The position numbers and the translations under genes are program-made. From assembly GCA_012862575.1 (NCBI GenBank), contig BLSF01000008.1:558001-622000 (forward strand): DNA of 64,000 bases, written 5' to 3'. A model generated the notes under the pieces. That model was not told the origin of the DNA and searched no databases. It was given only the letters and a program-made list of their open reading frames with translations. Source of the DNA: Parietichytrium sp. I65-24A (taxonomy: Eukaryota > Sar > Bigyra > Thraustochytrida > Thraustochytriidae). Of the stretch, positions 40,092-49,110 are shown one piece after another (position 1 is the first letter of the stretch; every line of letters starts with the position of its first letter).

Positions 40092-42797
40092 ATGAGCCTG
40101 TGCAGTCGGGTGTGGCACCCGGAGGAGGTTGAAGCCGTTGAAGAAGTTTGGGAAAACCAGGTGGTGCTGCGCAAGTCGCACGGCGGTCAGGAGAAAGTCT
40201 GGGGCGAAGGCACAGGCTCCGCAAGGCCTGTGTTCTCAGACCGCATAGGATGCAGGCAGCTCAAGCATCCGATGAAAATTGAGGTGCCGCAGGGTTGGAC
40301 GTGCACGAGCGGATTTCGGGTGGACTTGCAAGGAGTCGGCAACGGGCAGTGCGATGCGGAAGGATGGTCGTATCAGACAAATTTCAACGCCATTGACAGT
40401 GACCTTGCGCGAGGTGTTTCCAAGGGGGAGGATCGCCCTAGGTTCTCTGTGAGAAGGAGGAGGTGGGTGCGGAGTCTGATAAAAGAAATTGACGAACTGA
40501 AGGACATTGCGAATCCTTATTTCCATCCGTTGATTGAAGGATGGCTTGCCGTGAAGACCGTATCCAAGAACAGAATAGGGCGGTCCAGCTGGAAGAGCCA
40601 ATTTGTCATGTTGTGGCCGGGATCCCAACAGAAAGAAACGTTTCTGAAACCCGACAATGCACAAAATATTCCGCTTGCCGACAATTCGAAACCCCCAACC
40701 CTGGCCGGGGACGACGTAAGGTCGCGAAAATCCACCAGCAGCATGGGGGCCCCACCACTCATACGCCGGAGAGGGTCGGAAGGGCATCCCGGAAGACCTG
40801 ACAGCTTTTCTCGCTCTGGGTCCAGGTATTCTTCGCTGACTGCGTCTTTCAGCTCGAAGAGGTCCTCGAGCAAAAGGTCGCAGCGCGGTGGCGAGTTCTC
40901 GTTCGGGCAAGAAAATAGGACTCATCCTCCCCTTTTGGTCTTTTGGCGCGACGATCTGCAATCGCATGATGACATTGACTTGTGGCAAATTGCCATGGAC
41001 ATCACAGAAAGCATACAGCATGAATTCACAAGCAAATTGGGCAAGCACAATCCTTTTCGCATCGCTTGTCTTTCAGCGGATTGTGACATAGACGACACCA
41101 TTGCATCGACGAAGGATCGGGGCACTTTTGCTGTTCATTTTCCGCGAAAGTCATTGAGCATTATGAACGCTTACTCAGGATCGGCTCGTTTCAAGTGGGT
41201 GGAGATGCTACGCTACTCTGTCACAGGCGGCCCCGACTTTCAGGCAAAGAGTTTCGAGCCAGGAGAAGGAATCCCGCGCCTGCAATCTTCCACTCGCAGC
41301 AATAGCTCTACAAGTCTAGGTGTGGTCCGCCCGCCGTTGCTCGGTCTTCTCTCAACATTTTCCAATCTGTCGCGCAGCAATCCAGATTTATTCGCTGATT
41401 TTGATAGCGACGATGACGGTGATGATGCTGCAGCTGGAATGCACATCGACGACGATGAGCAGCCTGAGGCGCAAATTCTCGGCAAGGGCAGCAAGACAGA
41501 ACACTGTGTCCAACGAAACATAACGTCCCCGAGTTCCTCTTCGGCAGCAGGGTCATTTCTCGGTCGGAGGTCGATCTTTGGGCTAAATAATTCCAAGCAA
41601 GAGGATCTTGATTTCTCTTCGCAGGAACCATTGACCCCGAACCATTCCTCCTCAGGTATCATGTCGTTTGGTAGAAAGCTGAAAAGCTCTTTTAAGCACT
41701 CGCGCAATTCCTCGGTGTCTGGCATTCTCGCAAACCCAGTTTCGGCGATCCCAAGGCTGCGAAGAACGGCGTCCCTGTCAAGCACGTCGCCCCCAACCGA
41801 AGATTTGTATAGAAGGGACGGGCTCGCGGTTCAGGAGTTCGATATTGAGCAAGAAGAGCGCAAAGAGGCGGATCGCAGCGGAGCTTCTATGATGCATCGC
41901 CGAGCAAGGTCCCTTGGTTTCCCCATGTTGCGCATGGACAAGGATGATCAAGATTGTCTGAGCGAGACGTCGTCGTGTGTTTCGGCGTCGCCGAATGCAT
42001 CACTATTAGTCACTTCAATGAGAAGTATTGACGATGGGATGTCTACTGTCTCGCAAGAGGGTCTTTCACGTGACGCAACAGTCTTAGAAATCTGCGTCAC
42101 TGTCTCAAACGGCGGCTTGGGCGCGCGGGTGGAGGGTGGCGAAGGAGGCCGAGTTGTGGTTGTGGACGTCGAGGAGCAGGATCACCGCTCGCCTCTAGCT
42201 CTCCCAGGCGAAGACGAGAATACTCCAGACGAAAATCACGCATTGGGCCTCGACGCTGTGCAGATCGTTGAGACGGATGCAGAATTCGACACTTGCGAAG
42301 GAAGCGATGCTCGGATTGCAACTGAAGGGTCTTTGGCCGTAGGGGACATCGTTTTGCGCGTCAATGACACCGCAGTCGAGTCGAAAGAGGGCTATCTGAC
42401 CTTAGCAGAATGCCTCAACCCTGGCGAACGTGTCACTGTTAGAGTTGCTCGGGATCCAAAGTTCGATTTTGCTTCACTCTGGAGCTCGACGAATTGCCAA
42501 CAAGATAAAATCGCGCATGCGTCACGCGCCGAAAAAATTGTCGCCCTTTTCGAATTTTTCGAGGCAGAAATTGCGCATCTATTTCAAAACGGTGTTCACG
42601 ATGCAGTCTCATACTGGATGATTCAGCGGCATCTCTGCTCAGTTCTCAGCATTCCTGTGGCGGCGTGTGAGACCACTGCGTGGAGGTGTTGGTTCAGAAA
42701 TCACCTTGACCGATTCTTTGAAGTGCATACTTCAAGATACGCAGTTCGAGGCTTGGACATGCGCCATTTGAGTCCAATGGTTGAGCTTCTGCGATAA
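40092..42797 (+). CDS. DysF, PH and PDZ-like domain protein
   Basis: 901-aa multidomain protein. Residues about 18-128 form a dysferlin-type DysF domain: V-W-E-N-Q near 19-23, D-R-I-G near 51, P-x-G-W near 66-69, C-D-A-E-G-W-S-Y-x-x-N-F near 87-98 and the closing V-R-R-R-R-W-V-R near 120-127. A PH domain starts near 148 (E-G-W-L-A-V, then W-K-S-Q-F-V-M-L-W) but is split by a Ser/Arg-rich insert before its second half (about 275-375). A long Ser-rich, acidic linker follows. A PDZ-like segment lies at about 662-790: L-G-A-R-V near the start and L-A-V-G-D-I-V-L-R-V-N-D near 755, with an acidic insert between. The last 100 residues are helical and unassigned. DysF occurs in membrane-repair and peroxisome or autophagy proteins, so a membrane-bound scaffold is likely. 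The start at 40092 is preferred; an ATG at 40014 adds 26 atypical residues. Confidence 0.8.
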   Translation: MSLCSRVWHPEEVEAVEEVWENQVVLRKSHGGQEKVWGEGTGSARPVFSDRIGCRQLKHPMKIEVPQGWTCTSGFRVDLQGVGNGQCDAEGWSYQTNFNAIDSDLARGVSKGEDRPRFSVRRRRWVRSLIKEIDELKDIANPYFHPLIEGWLAVKTVSKNRIGRSSWKSQFVMLWPGSQQKETFLKPDNAQNIPLADNSKPPTLAGDDVRSRKSTSSMGAPPLIRRRGSEGHPGRPDSFSRSGSRYSSLTASFSSKRSSSKRSQRGGEFSFGQENRTHPPLLVFWRDDLQSHDDIDLWQIAMDITESIQHEFTSKLGKHNPFRIACLSADCDIDDTIASTKDRGTFAVHFPRKSLSIMNAYSGSARFKWVEMLRYSVTGGPDFQAKSFEPGEGIPRLQSSTRSNSSTSLGVVRPPLLGLLSTFSNLSRSNPDLFADFDSDDDGDDAAAGMHIDDDEQPEAQILGKGSKTEHCVQRNITSPSSSSAAGSFLGRRSIFGLNNSKQEDLDFSSQEPLTPNHSSSGIMSFGRKLKSSFKHSRNSSVSGILANPVSAIPRLRRTASLSSTSPPTEDLYRRDGLAVQEFDIEQEERKEADRSGASMMHRRARSLGFPMLRMDKDDQDCLSETSSCVSASPNASLLVTSMRSIDDGMSTVSQEGLSRDATVLEICVTVSNGGLGARVEGGEGGRVVVVDVEEQDHRSPLALPGEDENTPDENHALGLDAVQIVETDAEFDTCEGSDARIATEGSLAVGDIVLRVNDTAVESKEGYLTLAECLNPGERVTVRVARDPKFDFASLWSSTNCQQDKIAHASRAEKIVALFEFFEAEIAHLFQNGVHDAVSYWMIQRHLCSVLSIPVAACETTAWRCWFRNHLDRFFEVHTSRYAVRGLDMRHLSPMVELLR

Positions 42798-43018
42798 TTT
42801 TCGTGTGCACGTGCAGCTCTAATGTATACACAACACAGTCTGAACCGTTTGCTTTGGTTCACATATAAAACAAAGTCGAATTTCGTATTTATTCCACACT
42901 CGCCTAGTCTCTGCAGCTTAATGTTGAAGACGCTCTTCTCACAGCGAAGCAGAAATAGGCACGATGTCGAAAACAAACTGTCAATGCAAGTAGAAACTTT
43001 TTAGTTATATAAAAGCAG
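42798..43018. other. Short convergent intergenic region
   Basis: Between stop codons of the DysF gene (+) and eIF3B (-). No feature seen. Confidence 0.5.
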
Positions 43019-45483
43019 TTACCCAAAAAATGGCTCAACCTTCTCAGATACAAAGACTTCCTCTACCTCGTCAAGCACGTCATACTCCTCCTCGTTGTCT
43101 TTCACAGACAGGCCAAGGCGAACGCGCTCCTCCTCAATCTTAGCAGCCTTCTCACGTCGAGCTTCGACAAGGTTGCGAAAGCCACCGAGCATCTCAATTC
43201 GCTCTTTGTTTGCGGCAGCTTCAAGACGCTTCCTACGGAGTTCATCTTCTTTGCCAAAGCGAGACATATACGTCTTGAGATTTTTAACAACCTTTTGAGT
43301 CTCCTTTTCATCAAGAATAGACCTTGGACGAGGTCTCCACAAGAACTGAGCAAAGAGAAATGCAGCGAGTTAGTCACATTCCAAAGAAGTTTGGCCATTC
43401 ACGTAGCGAAGTAGCGAACCGTGTCGAGCGCCTGGGAAGAAGAGAGTGTACTTGTGGGATCCATAACGAATGTACAAGCTACGGAGAAAAGCATTTGCAC
43501 ATTCAGAGGTAAGAGGTTCCACGACGTATACTATTACACACTGTTATACCTTCAACGCACTAATAGCATTGTTGGCTGTTGGGTGTGTCCCTCATGCCAC
43601 CAAAGATTGGGCAACTCTCGAAAATAAAAGCACTCTCTTCTTCTCTCGACTATTGATTCGCGCAAAGAACAAATTAAAAGCAGCAATGACAAACGTACCT
43701 GATAGAAATGTTCCATCTGCTCCTTGCGCAAAGACTCGCCCTGGAAGCTCCACATGTGGAATCCGTTCTCGAGCTGGTAGCGCATAGCGACGGAACCGAA
43801 CATTGGCTGGGTAACAATAGTGGCAACCATGCGGCCAGATGGGTCCCACTGGATTTCGTTGCACATGAAGTGCTCCTCCTCGGCAGTGCAAACCTGCTCA
43901 TCGACGTCCCAGAATTCAAGGTTGCCGTTGATGCTCTTTCCAGCAAGCACGAGAGCGCTTCCTGCTGGAGACCAGTGGATCTGTGAAACCTGCTTGTTCT
44001 CGATGGTGAAGAGCTTCTCCACCTTGGATCCTCCCTTGATAGCACCCAAGGTGTAGAAGGACACATGGAGGCGGTGTTGGTTCTCTCCGTGAATGACGGC
44101 GAACCTCTCCCTGTAAGGCTCCCAAGCAAAGGCTTCAATCATGTCACGCATCTCCAGCATCTCATTAGGAATGTTCTGATCCCTCATACGGAAGAATTCA
44201 AAGTTTGTGAAAGTGGTTTTTCCAGTCTTGGAATGGCGAAGAACCTGGGCGCAGAGAAAATCTCCGTTGTTTTGCCAGTGAAGCTTGACCTCGCGCACGT
44301 TGAAGAGATTCTTGCTCCTTGCCTCTGTCCTGGTTTCTGGGTCGAGCAACACTACGCGGGCTGGCATGTTATCCAGCTCTGGAGCCCAGTATGCAAGAAG
44401 AGGCTGGCTCTTTGACCACTCGAAGGAGTGGATTCCCTTTGCTTTCACAGGCTTCTTTTCGAGAAGTCTAAATGTGGCAGTGTCAAAGACGGACACACCG
44501 TTCTCGGTCTTGCGAGCGAAGAAGCGGTCGTCAGCGCTGAAACGCATGATTGGCCATTCAGTAGGCTCGTTTTCGTTTCGAGAGACTTTGAAGCCACGCA
44601 GCTCTTTTCCGGACTTGACGTCCCAGAGCACGAGGGAGCGAGGGTCTTTGTTGTCGTCCTTGCCGTTCCATGTGAAAAGGTACTTTTCATTTGGAGAAAA
44701 GAGGACGTGCTGGACATCCATGTGCGCAAAACGGTTGATCTTCTCGAACTTCTCGCCTCCCCAGATCGCAATACCCTGACGATGGAAAGTAACAAGATAA
44801 GACCCGAGAGGGGACCAAGCCGTGTACATCTCGCACCAAATTTTGCCGTTTTCGCGCTCGCGTTCACCATCATACACCAAGGTAGACTGCGCGTTCAAGA
44901 GCATGCTCTCACACCAGTAGATCTCGGTGTTGCTTCCGTGCCGAAGCAAGAACTGGTCGCGAAACGCGCCGTCCAACAGCCACGATCCGAGCTCCGGGCC
45001 AGGCGTAAACTCTGGCTCGCTCGGAGTTTTGTAGTCCTCCGGCCAGGTCAGGTACTTTTGCAACTGCGTGTAAGGGAAGACATCGAAAGTGTGATTCTTG
45101 TCAAGTGCAAACCCGTTGAGGCGCTCAATGGCCTTGCGGGCAATATCTACCGACTTGTACGCCACAAATGCCCATCCCATGGTGGCTCCATTGCTATCCC
45201 TTGGAATCATAATCCCATCTTCTTCAATGCAGTTCTCTCCTCCGACCTTGAATACCTTGGTCAGCACTGTCTGAAGCTTCTCAAACTTCTCCTGTGGCAC
45301 CTTGGCAGGGATCTTGTCTACCACCACCACCTTCTCGAAGTTGCGTTTCAGGTCTGACTGCTCGCCCTCCTCCTCTTCGAAAACCCTGTCCGTGTCCACA
45401 TCACCTTCCGAGACGTAGTCTTCCAGCTCATCCAGCTCGCCAAGGTCCACGTCCAGCTCGCTGTAATCGAATTGGATCGGCAT
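43019..45483 (-). CDS. EIF3B: Translation initiation factor eIF3 subunit B, two exons
   Basis: Exons 43699-45483 and 43019-43345 give 703 aa. eIF3b is a scaffold of the eIF3 complex that brings mRNA and initiator tRNA to the 40S subunit. The RRM is at about 40-140 (V-V-V-V-D-K-I-P and M-G-W-A-F-V-A-Y). The following block (P-G-P-E-L-G-S-W-L-L-D, then Q-F-L-L-R-H-G) and the WD-type beta-propeller (about 200-560) are typical. The C terminus across the splice reads H-F-Y-Q then F-L-W-R-P-R-P, the diagnostic eIF3b junction. The donor is CAG|GTACGT, the acceptor CTCAG|TTC, phase 0, intron 353 bp. The protein ends with the conserved F-V-S-E-K-V-E-P tail. The start at 45483 is the Met before P-I-Q-F-D; upstream codons (Arg-Glu repeats) are just the GA tract. 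Very high certainty. Confidence 0.97.
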
Positions 45484-45552
45484 TTTGTCCTTCTTTCTAC
45501 CGCTCTTACACCGATGCGCGAGGACACTTCCGTCCCTTGGGCCACTCCCTTT

Positions 45553-45598
45553 TTCTCTCTCTCTCTCTCTATCCTTTCTCTCTCTCTCTCTCTCCTCC
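45553..45598 (-). repeat. (GA)n tract upstream of eIF3B start
   Basis: Two (CT)n runs on the + strand, i.e. (GA)n in eIF3B sense, 70-115 bases upstream of the start codon. Part of a pattern seen at four genes here. Confidence 0.9.
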
Positions 45599-46277
45599 AC
45601 GATCTTCGCTCTTAGTGCAAATGGGTAGTCAGATTATACCCCTCCGTTCTACCCAGCATGAGTAGCGATGCGTAGAGCCGCAAGGCTAGGAGATGCTTGT
45701 ATACGGCGGTAGGTTGGAGTGGTCGAGGTAGGTTGGTGCTATGCAGATTGGTAAGACTGGCGTGAATGGCGGTGACCACTCAGACGCAAACGCTGACTGA
45801 AAGGTTAGGGTGGAAATTTGCGAGAGGAAAGTCACAGGAGTGGAGGTGTGATGAAGTAGGTGTGGTTGAAGTGTAATGTGCTAGTAACGAAGACGGGAAT
45901 GCGACGACGGACAAGAATATATTGTATCTTTTTTTACGTTCTTTGATTGATGTCTTTGATGTCTTTGATGTCTTTCATGAAACAATCTTCTCTCAAACAG
46001 AGGACTCGAGTACATACGCGCATTGTCAACACACAAGACTGGTGTACTCACTCGAGTACATACTCACATTGTTAGCACGCGAGCCTGGCGCACTGGAGTT
46101 CAAAGTCTAAGAATCTCACGGTCTTCACTGTGAATCAACCACCTTTCGTTGTCCACTGGACTTCGCTAAGGACGCGAAAATCGGAGAGAGTTGTGGCGGA
46201 ACGAGTCGCGTCGACGCATTTGGGTGTGCACAATTGGAGCTGTGCACAATTGGAGCTGTGCGTGGGACGAATAGGAA
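45599..46277. promoter_or_regulatory. Divergent intergenic region, eIF3B / TRAPPC2
   Basis: Holds both promoters. A TTTGATGTC unit repeats at about 45950-45977, and CTCGAGTACAT occurs twice (about 46008-46018 and 46053-46063). A 17-bp unit (GTGCACAATTGGAGCT) is present twice in tandem at 46226-46261, ending 16 bases before the TRAPPC2 ATG. No gene seen. Confidence 0.5.
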
Positions 46278-46739
46278 ATGGCTCTTATGAGCACTCGCGT
46301 GCAGGGCGTGGCCTTTGCAGTGGTCGGGCGGAAGGAGCTCGTGTACGAATGCCTGCTCTCGGGAGGGAGGGAAGACCAGTCGCACGTTCACCAATTCGTC
46401 ATGCATGCTTCGTTAGATTTTGTGGAGGAGAGAATGTGGGCGACAACGGCAATGTTCTTGTCCCCGCAGGTGGATGAGTTCAATGACTTTCAAGTGCGAG
46501 CGTGGATAACGGCAGACGGTGCCAAGTTTCTTCTCTTGCATGAAAAGATTCCTGATGATAGCGCAAGGCGGACGCGGTATGAGGAGAACATCAAAAACTT
46601 TTTCGAGGAAGTGAACGAACTTTATACAAAGATCGTCCTGAACCCGTTCTACCAGACGGACCAGCCGATCACTTCGACGTCCTTTGATCAAAAAGTGCGC
46701 TCAAGTGCTGTTAAGTGGGGTGTGTCGCTGGCTCAGTAG
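46278..46739 (+). CDS. TRAPPC2: TRAPP complex subunit 2 (sedlin/Trs20)
   Basis: 153-aa longin-fold subunit of the TRAPP tethering complexes that activate Rab GTPases at the ER-Golgi step. Landmarks are the N-terminal strand A-F-A-V-V-G, then H-x-H-Q-F-V-M-H-A-S-L-D-F-V-E-E-R-M-W (about 42-60), F-L-L-L-H-E-K (about 89-95), I-K-N-F-F-E-E-V-N-E-L-Y (about 111-122) and the closing N-P-F-Y-x-x-x-x-P-I-x-S-x-x-F-D. The N-F-F-x-x-V-x-x-L-Y block and the M-W after the first helix favour TRAPPC2 over its paralog TRAPPC2L. A short insert near 99-108 accounts for the slightly longer length. Single exon, first ATG used. Confidence 0.95.
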   Translation: MALMSTRVQGVAFAVVGRKELVYECLLSGGREDQSHVHQFVMHASLDFVEERMWATTAMFLSPQVDEFNDFQVRAWITADGAKFLLLHEKIPDDSARRTRYEENIKNFFEEVNELYTKIVLNPFYQTDQPITSTSFDQKVRSSAVKWGVSLAQ

Positions 46740-47111
46740 ATAGAAAGGCAGTTACGCTTTAGAGGTAGTAGACTTTCGCGCCGCCCTGCCGATATCTGTA
46801 CAAATTTATGCACATGTGCATCTAAACCTCCGTTTATGTATCATAGAGACATTTGCGAATGAAGAAAACGATTTTTTTTTGTGTCCTGACTGCGGGTCCG
46901 TTTTACAAGTCCATTTTTTTTTCTGGAACCCGACTGAAGCGTGGATGGCTAGCGAATCGTTGCCTCTCACGGCAGGACTTTCTCGGACGCGAAGTTTGTT
47001 GCGTTGTAAGCTCAAAAAGTTGGGAGGGGGGATTTTTTATTGAAAATGTTCCTCTTGGAAAATGAAAGATATCAAACAGGTTACGCTGGACGGTTTCTGC
47101 GTCCACAAATT
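46740..47111. other. Convergent intergenic region
   Basis: Between the stops of TRAPPC2 (+) and the PITH gene (-). T-rich runs at about 46871-46878 and 46915-46922. No gene seen. Confidence 0.5.
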
Positions 47112-47703
47112 TCAATGCTCCGCTTTCTTCAGCTCGTTCATGTTGAACCCTTGCAAGGTCTCGCCAAAGAACTTGACAGAGGAAATTGCTACCACATCCC
47201 CTCCAGTTGAGCCCTGAATAAAGACAGTGATGCTGTCAATGCCGTTGAACTTGACAACTCGAAGCGGGATGATCTTGTCACCAGTGAGTGACTCTTCGTC
47301 CAACTCGGTTTCGAATGCTGCGGGCATTTCCTCCATGTCGCTAAAGTCTATGCTCACCTGATTCACGAAAAGCTGTTTGGCATTGACGAGAGCCACGCAG
47401 GACACTCTTGTGTCAGCAAAGCTCTTCTTTTTCGAGAGGAAATGGCCAGCCACACCTTCTCTGACTTACCTTTACTCCAGTGGGCATCATGTCATCCGTA
47501 GGAGCCTGAACGCTAAAACCAGACACCTTGACCTTCTCCCCAAAAGTGAAGTTGAGTATGAGCTGGTCGTCTGCATCGCTCCGCACTTGAAATCTCTCGT
47601 CACTATTGTTCAAGTTTTCCATCGGGTACTTGCTGTCCACGTTCAAGGCGTAGGTCCCATCTTTGCTTATGTAGCTCGAAAGATCCACTGTAGTTTTGGA
47701 CAT
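47112..47703 (-). CDS. PITH-domain protein (TXNL1-type), two exons
   Basis: Exons 47470-47703 and 47112-47372 give 164 aa, one PITH (proteasome-interacting thioredoxin) domain with no thioredoxin domain. Exon 1 carries L-N-x-S-D-E-R and R-S-D-A-D-D-Q-L-I-L-N-F-T-F. Exon 2 carries L-F-V-N-Q...I-D-F-S-D-M-E, I-I-P-L-R-V-V-K-F and G-F-N-M-N-E-L-K, matching the C-terminal half of TXNL1 more than PITHD1. The donor is AAAG|GTAAGT, the acceptor AAACAG|CTT, phase 0, intron 97 bp. In TXNL1 the domain binds the proteasome lid; the same may hold here. The start is the ATG at 47703, which begins the domain; the open frame extends further upstream only through unlike sequence. Same strand as the next three genes. 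Confidence 0.9.
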
Positions 47704-48181
47704 CTTGCTCCTCCTCCTGGGAAAATCCGCCTGTTCTACCCTTCTACACTTCTTGCCTGCCTCTTCCGTTCCTCCTCTGCGACAATCTCTGCCTTGCTCT
47801 CTTTTCTCCGTGTCCTGTACACAGCTCCTCACCTCTCCAACTCCTCCTCCCGCTATCCAACTGTGCTTCCTTCTCGTTCCAAGTTCGCAACGCTTCGCAA
47901 CGCTTCGCAACCATCTTAGACCGCATTTACACCTTCCGCTAGGTAGCGCCGACCAAACTGTCGAAACAATGTTGTAGAGGCATACAGTTGCAAGTCTGGA
48001 GCGAAGCTGTCGGAATTCGCGCGCGCGCCTTTTAGAAAAGTCGGCCGCCTGCTGTTTGAAAATCGAAGCAGGGTGCTGAGGCAGAGGACGAAGGGGCTCA
48101 TTGGTTAAATTTCTTTTTAGTACAAGCGAGGGAGGGATGATGGATGGATGGATGAATGAATGAATGAATGTCACGGCGTCT
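47704..48181. other. Intergenic with tetranucleotide repeat
   Basis: Promoter side of the PITH gene and 3' side of SPCS1. Holds CGCAACGCTT in tandem (47881-47909) and a (GGAT)n-(GAAT)n microsatellite at 48137-48170. No gene seen. Confidence 0.6.
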
Positions 48182-48802
48182 CTACTTTCCTTTCGCCTTG
48201 GTGGCGACCCGCGCTCTTTGCTTGATCTGGTCCTGATCGCGGGTGTTGGACCGCTTGAGGTCGTCTTTCGTGAACTCGCTGGTGGCAACCGATGACTTTC
48301 CGACCCAGTTGACGGGATACTTGTTGTAAAATGGCCAGTCTGGAACGCATGCAAGGAAGCCCAGGGCGAGGCTTCCTGCCCAGATGGTCAATGTGACATC
48401 GAAGGAGTCTGCTTGGTAACCTGCGCCAAAAGCGACAATCTTTGGAGAAAGAGACGCACAAGTCAAAAACATTAGTGACACCGCTCTGAGCGGAAGTAAC
48501 GACAAAAAATGTGGCTTACCCCAGCGAGAAAAAAAATTATCTGGTACACATATTCGTTCCACACCTGGCCTTTGTAATCCTACTCGCAAGTCAACGAACA
48601 AACACGCGCAAGTCAGTCCACATTCTCCCCTGACTAGTTCGCGAGAGCCACTGTGCGGACTCGCGGGTAAGACCCACAGAGCACCGCAACGCATTTCTCC
48701 AGCAGAAGAGCGCGCACAAGAATGTTTGAGTAACAAACTTCGTATGCATTGCTTTCGCCTACCGACTGCGTCTCCAGCACACCACAGCACACCACTTACC
48801 AT
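48182..48802 (-). CDS. SPCS1: Signal peptidase complex subunit 1 (SPC12), three exons
   Basis: Coding exons 48800-48802, 48520-48579 and 48182-48439 give 106 aa (human SPCS1 is 102). Exon 1 holds only the start codon: ATG|GTAAGT. Exon 2 (20 codons) begins D-Y-K-G-Q and runs into the first membrane helix (I-I-F-F-L-A-G). Exon 3 begins I-V-A-F-G-A-G-Y, carries the second helix (about 40-62) and the conserved P-D-W-P-F-Y-N-K-Y-P-V-N-W, then a basic tail. Acceptors are GAGTAG|GAT and CCAAAG|ATT; the second donor is GGG|GTAAGC. Introns are 220 and 80 bp, both phase 0. SPC12 is a small ER-membrane subunit of the signal peptidase complex that helps spare transmembrane segments from cleavage. The match to M-D-Y-K-G-Q across the first splice supports the unusual exon 1. 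Confidence 0.9.
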   Translation of the reverse strand: MVSGVLWCAGDAVGRRKQCIRSLLLKHSCARSSAGEMRCGALWVLPASPHSGSRELVRGECGLTCACLFVDLRVGLQRPGVERICVPDNFFSRWGKPHFLSLLPLRAVSLMFLTCASLSPKIVAFGAGYQADSFDVTLTIWAGSLALGFLACVPDWPFYNKYPVNWVGKSSVATSEFTKDDLKRSNTRDQDQIKQRARVATKAKGK

Positions 48803-49110
48803 CTTGCCTCTCTATGACGCGCTCTTGACGCGGAGTCGCCTTGATCCTTGCTCACGTGTTTCCCGCACCTCTCCTGAGCTCTGTCTTTGCCAGCTTGGGC
48901 TCTAACTCGAAATAACTCGAATGTCGGTGATTAAGGAGTGTATAAGAATGGGCATAGTTGCTTTTCGCAGTCATCTGGCAGTCTCGGGATTTAGCTTTTA
49001 AAACATTGAGGAGGCAGCTGAGCTTGTTTTCGCCGGATGAGTGCCCTTCTGACCATCAAAAGAAAGAAAAGATTTAAATTCTGAGATGATTGATTGTATT
49101 TGCGTCGTTT
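48803..49110. other. Intergenic, SPCS1 promoter side
   Basis: About 300 bp between SPCS1 and the downstream end of the glycohydrolase gene. No feature seen. Confidence 0.5.

Noticed and set aside
43552-43698. eIF3B reading through to a stop at 43552
   Set aside because: Sequence after H-F-Y-Q is unlike eIF3b and begins with a consensus donor GTACGT; the conserved F-L-W-R-P-R-P is found after an acceptor at 43346.
48182-48802. 206-aa unspliced protein
   Set aside because: Only its last 85 residues match SPCS1; the first part is introns plus exon 2 read in the wrong frame.
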